This document shows, piece by piece, positions 1 to 10,547 of a DNA stretch of 64,000 nt (the stretch's first letter is position 1; each line of letters begins with the position of its first letter). The notes under the pieces are model-generated. The model was not told the origin of the DNA. It saw nothing but the letters and a program-made list of their open reading frames with translations, and made no database searches. Source of the DNA: Plantago ovata (taxonomy: Eukaryota > Streptophyta > Magnoliopsida > Lamiales > Plantaginaceae); contig CM051456.1 of NCBI GenBank assembly GCA_028274465.1, forward strand, positions 3,163,545-3,227,544. The letters run 5' to 3'. The position numbers were made by a program, and so were the translations under genes.

Positions 1-600
1 TCTTAATCTTGAGAGGGTTCTAGATCTTTTCACTAAGTGTATGGCATCTAGGCTTCCATCTGGCCACTAAATAACTAAAATGTGATTGGTTAAGTTAACA
101 CCAAAAGAGATTACCGATAATTACATTAATAGCCCTTATTAAACACCTCCTTATCGTTGAAGTCCATGAAATTGCTGGTTTTATGCAATTTTTTAGTTAA
201 TCATGCATAGTAAATTAGTAATAGAAATAGATTTTTATTACAACTACATTCTAAACTAAGAACTACTCATAACGAATGTCCGATTGTCTTATAGATTTCA
301 GTGCTCACGTGGCATCTTTTAATAGAGACACTATATGACCAAATGAACCACAAACAAAGGTGTAAGCTTGTAAATAAAATGAAATCTAGTTATAGATCCT
401 AAGTTTAACCGTTGAACTATATAAATCTGCAATATAAACTTATAAAGTCACTCATTGCATCTGCATACCATGACTTTTATCTCCCCAAAATACACGGGCG
501 CAAAAAGACACTTTGGGCCGGCATGTAATTAAGACAAACTAGTCGAACTATGATATAATTAGGCAAAACTTGATTGCAATTCACCCTTTCCTCCATTTAG
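1..600. other. intergenic DNA upstream of the heat shock factor gene
   Basis: AT-rich sequence with no coding potential or repeat family that I recognise. Its right end is the proximal promoter of the heat shock factor gene. Confidence 0.5.
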
Positions 601-613
601 TTCTAGAACCTTC
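601..613 (+). promoter_or_regulatory. perfect three-unit heat shock element
   Basis: The sequence TTCTAGAACCTTC fits TTCnnGAAnnTTC exactly, which is the binding site for a trimeric heat shock factor. It lies 15 bp before a TATA box and about 90 bp before the start codon of a heat shock factor gene, so heat induction by other HSFs or by its own product is likely. The element is seen directly; the regulation is inferred from known plant HSF promoters. Confidence 0.8.
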
Positions 614-627
614 GTTTTATACCTGAA

Positions 628-635
628 TATATAAA
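628..635 (+). promoter_or_regulatory. TATA box of the heat shock factor gene
   Basis: TATATAAA lies 68 bp before the ATG at 704 and just downstream of the heat shock element. That leaves room for a short 5'UTR of about 40 nt. Confidence 0.6.
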
Positions 636-703
636 CAAACTCTCACTCCACCACTGCCGTGGGTAACAAGTCTCTCTCTTGATTGATTGCACTGCAGAAC
701 AAA

Positions 704-2277
704 ATGAACAACTCTCAGGTTAAAATCGAGGCCGAGGAACTCTTCTCCGCCGCCGTGTGCGCTGGTTCCGGTTCATCATCGGCTGCTCCACAGCCTATGG
801 AAGGTCTCAACGAAGTTGGACCTCCTCCATTTCTGATGAAAACCTTCGAAATGGTGGAGGATCCGTCTACTGATCCGGTGATCTCGTGGAGCGTGGCTAA
901 GAACAGCTTCATCGTTTGGGATTCGCATCAATTGTCCACCTCTTTGCTCCCTAGATATTTCAAACATAGCAATTTCTCCAGCTTTGTTCGCCAGCTCAAC
1001 ACATATGTAAGTTTCCCCAATTTCGATTAGGTTTTTTTTCATCATCTGTTATGTTACGGTTTTTATTCAATTCGATGCTTCTCTAAAGTGTCTGTGATGA
1101 TTATTGTGTATAATTCGTTTCATTTTTCCGGTGATTTTGAGCTGTATTTATGAAATTAGGGTTTATCGAATTGCTGCTCTTTAGGTGTTAGTAGCTAGTT
1201 CAATAGTTAGGATTTGATGAAATATAACTTGATTGCTGACCGATCCCCTTAATTTTATAATTTGAGTTATTGAATTTAATTAATATCTGATGAGTTTCTC
1301 TGATTCGAATTGGCAGTCAAGGTGGATCTGGCATGTTAAGCTGTTTGATGGAAGAGACTGCTGTAGTTTGTTTTCTGTTTTGGAAGTTGATTAGGTGGTT
1401 TAGTTTTCAGTATTGTGGCACAATACTAAAATGTTGAGTTATACAGGGTTTTAGAAAGGTGGATCCTGATAGATGGGAATTCGCGAATGAGGGGTTTTTG
1501 GGAGGGCAGAAGCATCTGTTGAAGACCATCAAGAGGAGGAGAAATGTTGGGCAGAGCACCGCTCAGCAGAGTGGAGGTGGTGGTCCTTGTATAGAGTTGG
1601 GGAACTATGGTATGGAGGAAGAGCTGGAAGTGTTGAGAAGGGACAGGGGTGTGCTCATGGCGGAGATCTTAAAGCTTAAGAAACAGCAGCAGAGTTCGAG
1701 AGAACGAATCTTGGCCATGGAGGAAAAGATGCGAGCGACGGAGAGGAAGCAGCAACATATTATGAATTTCATTGCTAAAGCTTTCAGCAATCCTATGTTT
1801 ATGCAGCAATATATGGATAAACATGCACAGAAGAGTGATCCGAAGCGTGTGGAGATAGGGCAGAAGAGGAGGCTGACAATGAGTGCGAGCGGGGATGATT
1901 TGCAGGATGTTGCAGCTGTTGCTATGGGTACCAGTCAGCCTTCTGTCTATGTGGGCCAAGATTCGGAGGAAGTTGTGGATGTCCAGCTTGAGATGGAGAA
2001 TCTGTTTTCTGCGGCTCTGGAGGATGAATCAAGCAGTGATACAAAGAATCCTTCTGCTGAGGCTTTGCCATCCTCTAGCAACTCTGGCTTCAATTCTTTT
2101 ACTGAAAATATGTGGGAGGAGTTTCTAAGCGAAGAGCTTGCAATAGACGACCGCAAAGCAGAGATTGCTGTTCCTTCCGATCAAATTGTGGACGTTGGAG
2201 TGGATGACTTGGTTGCACAAACGCCAGATTGGGGTGAGAATCTACAAGATCTTGTAGATCAGTTGGAATTTCTTTGA
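704..2277 (+). CDS. class A heat shock transcription factor, HSFA2-like
   Basis: Exons 704-1006 and 1447-2277 encode 377 residues. The 440-bp intron sits at the conserved position inside the DNA-binding domain, after the codon for Y in RQLNTY, with GTAAGT and CAG borders. The DNA-binding domain covers about residues 41-134 (starts [11 protein letters not shown], contains [18 protein letters not shown]). The HR-A/B oligomerisation coiled coil lies at about 157-214, a basic nuclear localisation signal (QKRRL) at 240-244, an acidic-aromatic AHA-type activation motif (NMWEEFL) near 321, and a leucine-rich export signal (LVDQLEFL) at the C terminus. This order is typical of class A HSFs, and the VKIEAE start and [12 protein letters not shown] end resemble HSFA2. 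The ATG at 704 is the first one after the TATA box; an in-frame TTG upstream is not needed. HSFA6 or HSFA7 membership cannot be fully excluded. Confidence 0.93.
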
Positions 2278-2830
2278 GTCATGTGTGTGTTATTGTGTGT
2301 CTATCGTAGATAATTCGATTATTGGGCCTCCATAGCTTCCCCTAGTTCCCCATGTATGGTATGGTTTATGTATTCTTCGTCAAGTGTTCTGATGTATCAG
2401 AAGTTGTATCTGACACATTGTTTCCATGACAGGGAAGAAGAGGCTATTTGGAGACCGATAATTATTCGTGTTCCTTCTGTCTCATTGGTGAAATTTACTA
2501 TATGCTCTTTTCTTTCAGTACAATAGTCTATAGGCAAATACTTTGTGTTCTGTCCCTGTGTCTGTTTACTCCTCGCTCTGCCTTCTTTATTAGTATTGTT
2601 TTCATTTCTGCAGATGTTCGCAGTCAAGGACGGGCTGCAATGAGGTGACTGCGAAAGGTTCAATGACTCTAAGTGTTGTTATGGCTACTCTAAATGCTCC
2701 TGGAACTAGCATAGAACCCAACTTATCAACGTATAGTATAGTATGTACTATCAACTATGTATCTGATATACTGAAGGAAAGTTTTGTGTGCAGTGTCATA
2801 CTTGAATGTATTAGACCTGAATTAGTGTAG
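2278..2830 (+). other. 3' flank and probable 3'UTR of the heat shock factor gene
   Basis: This stretch is less AT-rich than the DNA beyond it and follows the stop codon directly. No open frame in it resembles a protein. A CAG at about 2612 could be a 3'UTR splice acceptor, but nothing confirms it. Confidence 0.35.
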
Positions 2831-3267
2831 TTCGTTCTTTCCTTCTTTATATTTTCATCAACTACTTTCTACCGCTTCATCCCTTGACCATTAAATTATA
2901 TGGGTTAAAATTATATAATGCATCACTTGAAATACGTGATGTGGTTGATTTTGGATCACGAAATCAATACATAAACTCACTTATAATCAGGTGCATAGAA
3001 GAATTTTCTTCTTAGAACACCACAAAGATAAAGTTAGTTCTAATAAGGTGGTAGAAGATATGAATAATAATGTAAATAAAAAAAAATCATAGGAAAACTA
3101 ACAAATTGGCTAGTTTATCTAACAAACTCGAATGCATCTTTAAAAAAAAATTTGTTAATGGTACCCTACAAGACAAACACTTTATCAAAAACAGATGTTG
3201 ATTACGTAAGAATTTCAGGTTTGAAGATTAATTAACCCATGAACCCTATATACACGTACACACTGTA
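2831..3267. other. intergenic, nothing recognised
   Basis: AT-rich sequence without coding signal. Confidence 0.4.
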
Positions 3268-3315
3268 GGAATTTTCTCTTCAATTTTTGTAATAAAAAAT
3301 TGAAGAGAAAATTCC
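3268..3315. repeat. perfect 21-bp inverted repeat with 6-nt loop
   Basis: The arms at 3268-3288 and 3295-3315 are exact reverse complements around the loop GTAATA. The arm begins GGAATTTTCTCTTC. Transcription would give a tight hairpin with 21-nt arms. No flanking terminal repeat or target-site duplication was recognised. Confidence 0.8.
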
Positions 3316-3430
3316 CGATAGTAACCCATTGTAAAACCAGAAACTACATCAACTTTAAATCACATATTTGGTTTTTGGACCAATCACATAGTCGGTGCTT
3401 GAAGTACACTCACCGGGTCATACCGTCTCA

Positions 3431-3558
<128 letters not shown>

Positions 3559-4034
3559 GTATATATAAAATAATACTTTTTTTTTAGAGGATATAAAATA
3601 ATACTTAAAAGTAATCAATTTGGAACATATTGTTCCAACATTTGAAAATGTTCACATCTACCAAGTTACACAAATATGAAATATGGGGAAATATATCAGA
3701 AAACTACATATACGTAGAACTTAAGGTATAAAGATTTCAAAGATATTGTTGAACGAGGTGTTTACCATTATATATTAAACCAAATACAAGAGTAAGAGTA
3801 AGAGGAGTAAATGAACGTAAGTTTACAAACACAGAAACATAACAATTTAGTTATCATAATGTCTGGCACTGATCAGTACTAAAAGAAAATATTTAATTTA
3901 ACACTAGTGCAAAAACAAGAACCAAGCTAGCCAGACTTATACTTGAAGCTACGAAACTTGTACTCCCTCATTGATTAGGGATTGTTATACGCTAGAACCG
4001 GAATTTCCTGTTATTACCTTGTATCTCTTCTTCG

Positions 4035-4177
4035 TACCTATAAATCATTTAATGATGCTCTACTTGCAGCCAATCTTTGCATTTCAGCAATTGGTACTAT
4101 CACTCCATTGCTATCCATATATCTCCGACTCAATCCTGCGCCGTACCTGCAGTTTTTGTCATCAACATCAATAAACA

Positions 4178-4231
<54 letters not shown>

Positions 4232-4660
4232 TGTACTTACCATCCTCCATAGTCATATATATATCTTCTTGGTGGCAAGGGCAGAGTTTCCTAGTAAGGA
4301 CCGTTTCCCTCGTCAGCAATTCGAAAACTATTTCGGCAATTCCAAACATGGTTTCTCACCCCAAATATGCATCCCATCCAGCTAGAATTATAAGAAAATA
4401 TAATAATTAGAATAATATATTATGATAAATAAGAAATTGTAAATAATAATTTCTTATGATAAAGAAAATAGAGAAATTCTTAATAATAATAATTAAATAG
4501 TTAACGTACTTAGCGAAGCAACAATCGCTAACTTCATAGGGTTTTCCTTCAATTCGTAATTGGTGTCTCTTTCCACGGAGGATATTGTTCCCCTTACTTA
4601 TATCACACTGGATGGTGTTCACTTCCAAAGTCTTGAATATGACTCTAACAACTTTATTTT
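4035..4660 (-). pseudogene. gene-like unit of unknown identity, copy 1
   Basis: On the minus strand three exon-like blocks can be read: about 4660-4513 (contains GNNILRGKRHQLRIEGKPYE), about 4381-4233 (ends YIYDYGGW) and about 4148-4035 (starts YGAGLSRRYMDSNG). Between them are plausible splice borders (GTACGT, TTCTAG, GTAAGT, CTGCAG). At least one in-frame stop interrupts the middle block. A (AAT)n run at 4180-4231 lies in the second intron-like part. I do not recognise the family. The unit is repeated in tandem immediately to the right. Confidence 0.4.
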
Positions 4661-4692
4661 TTTTGAAACAGCCAAGGTTTGATTATGAGTAT

Positions 4693-5500
4693 TTGGTACT
4701 ATCACTCCATTGCTATCTATATATCTCTGACTCGATAGTGCGCCGTACCTGCAGTTTTGTCATCAACATCAATAAACATAAATAATAATAATAATAGTAA
4801 TTATTATTATTATTATTATTATGATGATGATGATGATGATGATGTATGTACCATTCTCCATAGTCAAATATACTTCCTCCGTTTCATTACAAAATTCCTA
4901 AGAGGACTATTCATCGCGACCTTTGACCACGCATAACTACTAAATTATATTAGAAAAAAATATAATAAAATTATATTATGAAATTAAATAGAGTATATTT
5001 TATAACCAACTTTTAATATATATTGATATAGTTTAATTTAAAAGCTATACGCGGTCAAAGGTCGCGATGAATAGTCTCCTTAGGAACTTTGTAATGAAAC
5101 GGAGGAAGTATATTTTATTGGTGGCAACAACGGAGTTTCCTTGTAAGGACCGTTTTCCTCGTCAGCAATTCGAAAACTATTTCAGCAATTCCAAACATGG
5201 TTTCTCACCCCAAATATGCATCCCGTTCAGCTAGAATTATAAGAAAATATAATAATTAGAATAATATATTATGATAAATAAGAAATTGTAAATAATAATT
5301 TCTTATGATAAAGAAAAATAGAGAAATTCTTAATAATAATAAATAGTTAACGTACTTAGCGAAGCAACACTCGCTACACTCATACGGTTTTCCTTCAATT
5401 CGTAGTTGGTATCTCTTTCCACGGAGGATATTGTTCCCCTTACTATCACACTGGATGGTGTAACACTTTCAAAGTCTTGAATATGACTCTAACAACTTCA
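4693..5500 (-). pseudogene. gene-like unit of unknown identity, copy 2, carrying a MITE
   Basis: This is a diverged tandem copy of 4091-4655 and shares long stretches such as TTGGTACTATCACTCC and the AATAATAATTTCTTATG region. The frame GNNILRGKRYQLRIEGKPYE is still visible on the minus strand, but the surrounding frame is shifted. A 236-bp Stowaway-like element interrupts the second exon-like block at 4873-5108. An AAT/ATG microsatellite occupies about 4783-4842. The product, if any, is unknown; this copy is non-functional as read. Confidence 0.4.
4871..5110. mobile_element. Stowaway-like MITE (family A), copy 1
   Basis: The terminal inverted repeats start CTTCCTCCGTTTCATTAC and end with the reverse complement, flanked by TA at 4871-4872 and 5109-5110. 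The inner repeats extend to GCGACCTTTGACC. There is no coding capacity. The neighbouring duplicate copy (about 4256-4272) lacks the element, so it acts as a natural empty site. Confidence 0.85.
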
Positions 5501-5509
5501 TGGATATAA

Positions 5510-5960
5510 AGTAATATTCACCGGTTGTCCGTTCCTTACTACGGTAATCCTCCAACGGTTTGTTCCGCACTTGATACTTCGACACAGACCTGTCAATGGG
5601 TGCAGACCGCCCAGGCCGAGCCATACCCAGCCCAGTCAAATAACCGGGACTGTAGCAGACCGGTTATGGGTCCGGTTTTGGCACCCGTTACCGGTCAGTC
5701 CCAACTGGATCCGGACCGGACCGGTGCATACAAAGTAATATTCACCGGTTGTCCGTTCCTTACTACGGTAATCCTCCAACGGTTTGTTCCGCACTTGATA
5801 CTTCGACACAGGCCTATCAATGGGTGCAGACCGCCCAGGCCCATACCCAGCCCAGTCAAATAACCGGGACTGTAGCAGACCGGTTATAGGTCCGGTTTTT
5901 GCAACCGTAACCAGTCAGCACCCGGTCGGTCCCAACTGGATCTGGACCGGTTCACCGGAC
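5510..5960. repeat. 224-bp GC-rich tandem duplication with CCGG-type motifs
   Basis: Two units start at about 5510 and 5734 (the motif CCGGTTGTCCGTTCC recurs at 5521 and 5745). They are nearly identical and far richer in GC than their surroundings. Repeated CCGGACCGGTTCTGG-like strings resemble the subterminal regions of some hAT elements, but no ends or target duplication could be found. The open frames in both units are by-products of the composition. Confidence 0.75.
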
Positions 5961-7350
5961 CGGTTCTGGTTTTTTATTTTTAATTTTTTATTTTTAATTT
6001 TTTTATTATTTTTTTCACCTGTAAATCTTGAACTGGTGAACTATAGAAACTCATGTAGAGCATGGAGATTTAACAAGAAAAATGTTGACAATAAACTTTC
6101 ACAGAATTTATAGAAATCAACATCTCCAGTAAAATGACGCTTACACATTGAACAAAAATTAGCAAATAAATATTCTTGAACGACACAACAGACTCAGAAA
6201 TTTCTTTTTGCTACTAACAAGGCTAAAGTAGCAAACAGTAGTAGCTAAAGTATCACTTAGTCGATAAACCATCCATCTAGCAGCAGTTTCAATCAACCAA
6301 GCTCTTAAACACCGCCTCGATTTCGAGTCTTCTCTGCGAAATTAAAAACGTATCCACTCTTATATTTTTGTGAAAGTACAAGTAGGAGAGTCCTAATTCG
6401 ATCATGATTACAACACTATAACTAATTGTAAACGGTAATGGGTCTCTCTCTATGTGACATCATGAGTACCTACCACATGATTAAGTGGATCGATATATCA
6501 TATATCTATGTTGAACATGTAATAATATTTTAGGATATTTGGAGTTATAATGTTGTTAAGGAATAGTGTAGGAGTAGGGATAGGAGTAGGAGTACATGTG
6601 TGTGATCTTAGGAATAAGCGGAGTTCAAACATATAAAAATAAATAAATAAATGGATTCACGTCCATTTCATCATCTAAATTGGTGCGGAGTTTGCAACCG
6701 AAACTGGACTGCAATGAGCCTAGGCCCATTTGTCTTTTGCCTAACTCTCTAACTTGCTTGGTTTTGGTTCAAGTGCATCTTTACTTGTTCAATTAACATA
6801 ACAAAATTAAATAATTTCATCTGATAAAATATACTAGAAGCTGCGTCACGCGCTACGCTTGTGAAGCGTATGCTTGTAAAACATTGTTATTTTATGAAAT
6901 AATATATTGAAATAAATGGAGTAAATATATAATCTTAACATAATAATTTCAAATTTAACAAGAAAATAATTAATTGAGTAATTGAACTTATCATAAATGG
7001 TGTCCTATAAATGTATATAGTTTTTATAGTTATGAAATGAATAATTTTGAATTGAACGATATTAGAAGTACGAAAAGTATTCTTCCGATGAGTTAAGAAC
7101 CATCTGATACATCTGTACGCTTTGGAAACATTCAACTTCGAAATCTGCAATGCAGCTTTCACATGTTAATTGGTGTTATTCATCAGTTAAATATATTGTC
7201 ATGTGTGTCATTATCTCTTGCCATTTTGTTTCGTCGATGCCTTTTGTTATGTCGATGCTACAATATGGACGATATTCAAATTCCATGTGGCCTAGTATCC
7301 TCAGGTTCTCTATCATCAGAGCTAAATTGAAGTTTTGGTTTATAAAATAC
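5961..7350. other. intergenic; contains a SINE 3' fragment near 6525-6590
   Basis: About 1.4 kb without a gene. Around 6525-6590 the string TTGGAGTTATAATGTTGTTA followed by GTGTAGGAGTAGGGATAGG matches the 3' half of the SINE family seen elsewhere in the window. The rest is unremarkable AT-rich sequence. Confidence 0.4.
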
Positions 7351-7600
7351 TTTCTCCATCCAATAACAAGTGTAACACTCGGTTTTGTTGACCTTTTCGA
7401 GGATTAGTTTGACATCAAATTAACTGTAAATCATTCAAGTAAAATAATTAAAAAATATATATATTATGAAAATATAAACATTGTAGTTTCATAATATGAC
7501 GTTTTCAATTATTTATCGTATTATTTAAAAATCATTTAAGGTCAAAATGACCATCGAAAAAGATTAACAAAATCAAGTGTTACATTTAATCAAATAATGA
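7351..7600. mobile_element. MITE (family B), copy 1
   Basis: Imperfect inverted ends of about 60 bp: the left begins TACTTTCTCCATCC and contains AGTGTAACACTCGGTTTTG; the right contains CAAAATCAAGTGTTACATTT. Inner motifs (TTTGACATCAAATTAA and GGTCAAAATGACCATCG) recur in the element at 13681-13939, so the two form a family. The right border is uncertain by about 15 bp. Confidence 0.6.
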
Positions 7601-7934
7601 CACACGTACGCAACAGATTGAAATCGGATAAGTAAGATCAACGGATTAGAATTGATTGAATTATATTATTACTTTAATTATACGTATTGTTTTGAAAATT
7701 TAAAGTCGTGATTCACTAATTTTAGCCATATCGAAGCGTTGGAGTGTTTACTCGTACCATAGATGTTCGAGTTAGCCCATCTAATTCGTATCCAATACTT
7801 CGTCCATTCGATTTGAGTCCAATCTTCTTCGTTAGCCCATATTTTATTGAGCCCGAATCCATTAGAAATTAAGCCAACCCTAATTACTCCATTAATTCAA
7901 TTATTAATCCCCTAAGCAATTTTTTTGAACTAAC

Positions 7935-8285
7935 AGATATATTATCACCAAATCAAAGTGTTACATACGGGGAATCAAACGGTAAAGGCGAGGAGCCAAC
8001 AATGTTTGAACTAAAGCTACGGGCTAATAAATGAGCCACCTTATTGTGATGACGACCAACAAATCTAAAAGATAGTGTAAAAAAAGAAAAAAAAAAAGAA
8101 GTTTAGACTCCTCGATAATATTACCCGCACAACTAAGAAAGGGATGCAACTGGACTTTGAAGCTGCTTGATTACACGTACAGAGACAATCGCCTTCAACA
8201 ACTACTAGATGCGTACAATCCAAATCCCTGCCCAGCTGTAACGCGGGCTTTGCAGCCAAAGCTTCAACTCAACCAAGTTAAATTG
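7935..8285 (-). mobile_element. LINE 3' remnant: RNase H (RVT_3-type) domain
   Basis: The minus strand reads EALAAKPALQLGRDLDCT then HLVVVEGDC, and in a second frame SFRFVGRHHNKVAHLLARS. These are the middle and the His-containing end of the RNase H domain that closes many plant non-LTR retroelement ORFs. The two parts lie in different frames and are separated by a poly(T) run on the minus strand, so the piece is decayed and 5'-truncated. A MITE begins directly beside it. Confidence 0.65.
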
Positions 8286-8305
8286 ACAACGTTTTTCATA
8301 GACTA

Positions 8306-8544
8306 TACTTCCTTCGTTTCATTAAGAATTACTAAGGGATATATTCATCGCGACCTTTGACCACGTCTAACTTTTAATTATGATGTATCAATATAAATTA
8401 AAAGCTGATTATGAAAATATACGCCATTTATTTTCATAATATAATTTTATTATATTTTTCTCTAGTGTAATTTAGGAGTTATACGTGGTCAAAAGCCGCG
8501 ATGAATAGTCTCCTTAGAAACTTATTAATGACACGGAGGAAGTA
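8306..8544. mobile_element. Stowaway-like MITE (family A), copy 2
   Basis: Ends CTTCCTTCGTTTCATTA and TAATGACACGGAGGAAG form the inverted repeat, flanked by TA. Inner motifs TCGCGACCTTTGACCACG and GCGATGAATAGTCTCC match the copy at 4871-5110. Confidence 0.8.
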
Positions 8545-8909
8545 TTAATTAGTTCAACATCATTTATCTTGGTCTTTTGTATCGGTTAGTAATCTCGATC
8601 CTAGTATTGTTCTTCCATAATACTGCATGCATATATTACTAGCTGTGGATTACGAATATAAATTATTCCTAGTGGTGTTCTTTGTATATTTAGGCTTATT
8701 AGCCTATTCAAATGACGTCGATATTAGCCCGTAGGTCTTCATGTTCCCGTGGGCTCTGATGACGTCAATTTTACATCCACCGCCATGTGGATGTGGGTGG
8801 TAGGTCCTGTGAATTTACACAGTGTTGTTCACTTGTTTGGTAAGCTAAAAGAGTGGAATTTAAGAAATCTCGTCAGTCGTCACTATATATAGTCAATCAT
8901 ATACTTAGT

Positions 8910-9147
8910 TACTCCGTTTCATTACAAAATTATTAATGGGACTATTTATCGCTACTTTTGATGACGTATAACTCCTAAATTACATTAGAGAAAAATATAA
9001 TAAAATTATATTATGAAATTAAATGGAGTATATTTCATAATATAATTTTATTATATTTTTTTTAATGTAATTTAGGAGCTATACGTGCTCAAAGGTCACG
9101 ATGAATAGTCTTCTTAGTAACTTTGTAATGAAACGGAGGAGGAAGTA
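8910..9147. mobile_element. Stowaway-like MITE (family A), copy 3
   Basis: Left end CTCCGTTTCATTACAAAA and right end TTTGTAATGAAACGGAGG, with TA on each side. The body matches copies 1 and 2. It lies only about 365 bp from copy 2. Confidence 0.8.
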
Positions 9148-9149
9148 TA

Positions 9150-10009
9150 ATATAAATAGTAAGTGTCCATTTATTATTATTAATCATTTTTAAAGGTCAC
9201 ACATAATTAAGTGTTATACATACTTATATGGCCGTCCAATTGATCGAACAGAGCTCAGCTGCTCACATACGGAGCTTGCTAAATCTAATCATTGCTCAAC
9301 ATAAATACTACACGGTTTCAACCGTGTGAATAAAGTTCAATCGCATACTTTGCTAAGTTAGAGCCTGGCAGTGGTTCAACATGGGAGCACAATCTCGAAT
9401 ACTAGCGTAATATGATCATTTTTTTAACTCATCGTTAGAGTTCACCATGATTTTTCTTTTGAGCTATTTTAATAGTCCTTTTTTAAATTTTTAATACAAC
9501 TATTTTAATAGTCCTTGTACACAGAATGTGATTTTCTTTAGAACATACTTTCGTATACAAATTTCATACACATGTGACATGTCAAATCGTAATTTAATAG
9601 GTTAGCTGAAACCAGCTCAGATAACTATAAGGTAACAGGTTCAGTTCCACCAAATGGGTATGGTGGTAATACAAATGTATCATAGTACAAATGCGTCTAA
9701 CATAATCCTGATGATCGCCCATGACGTTTTAGTTGATAGGATTAGTTTTGAATCTATTCCATTTGCAAATCTTGATGTAGCTCCTGAGCAATTGTGAATG
9801 AATGAAGTTGTTTTCTTAAAAGAAAAAAAAGAAAAAACAAAGTTGGCATATTGCGGTATCGATCGTACTTTGATTTTTTTACCGTCCCATGAAATAATGG
9901 TCAACCCCACTAATGTTAATTACTTACGTCGGCCAACAGATTGTTAAGCCGGTTTATATATATATAGAATTATAATTCGGGTCGTGACCGAAGACAACTT
10001 GGTAAAAAA
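9150..10009. other. intergenic, nothing recognised
   Basis: About 860 bp without a supported gene. A minus-strand frame at 9680-9910 has no recognisable similarity. Confidence 0.4.
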
Positions 10010-10547
10010 TTTTGAAACTGAGTCCATATATTGAAGAAGATAGAGAGAGTACAGAGGAGTTACAAGTTCAGCCCATTACAAGTACAACAAAAGACCTCTA
10101 ATCAGACACGACTCGAGGATACGACTTGTTCAGATCATTTTGTACAAACATCGTCAACCAATTCGGGCATTCGTCCCAAATGTAGAAGCTACTCACATGA
10201 TTCACACAAGTTGAAAATGTTGAATCACTTGGATCACGCTGGTACCGAAGCATGCATGCCACCTCCCTGCCAACCCTTCACTCCCATATTTAGCCAATGC
10301 GTCCGCAGCTTGGTTCACTTGCATGTACACAAAAATCCACCTGCACTTCGCTATCTTCCCCGCCAAGTCCAATACATCTTCAAGCAGCTGGCGCTGCAGT
10401 TGATGCACCATGGTCTTCCTGTTACAAGCATTCCAAACAACCAATGAGTCCGTCTGGATACACAATTTAGTAACATTCATTTGAACAACAAGTATAAGCC
10501 CTTGTTTAACTGCTTGTAATTCTGCTAAAAGTGGCGTCGCTAATCCA

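Noticed and set aside
4090-5500. CRISPR-like or other spaced repeat system
   Set aside because: The repeats are a tandem gene-like duplication, microsatellites and MITEs; the window is plant nuclear DNA.
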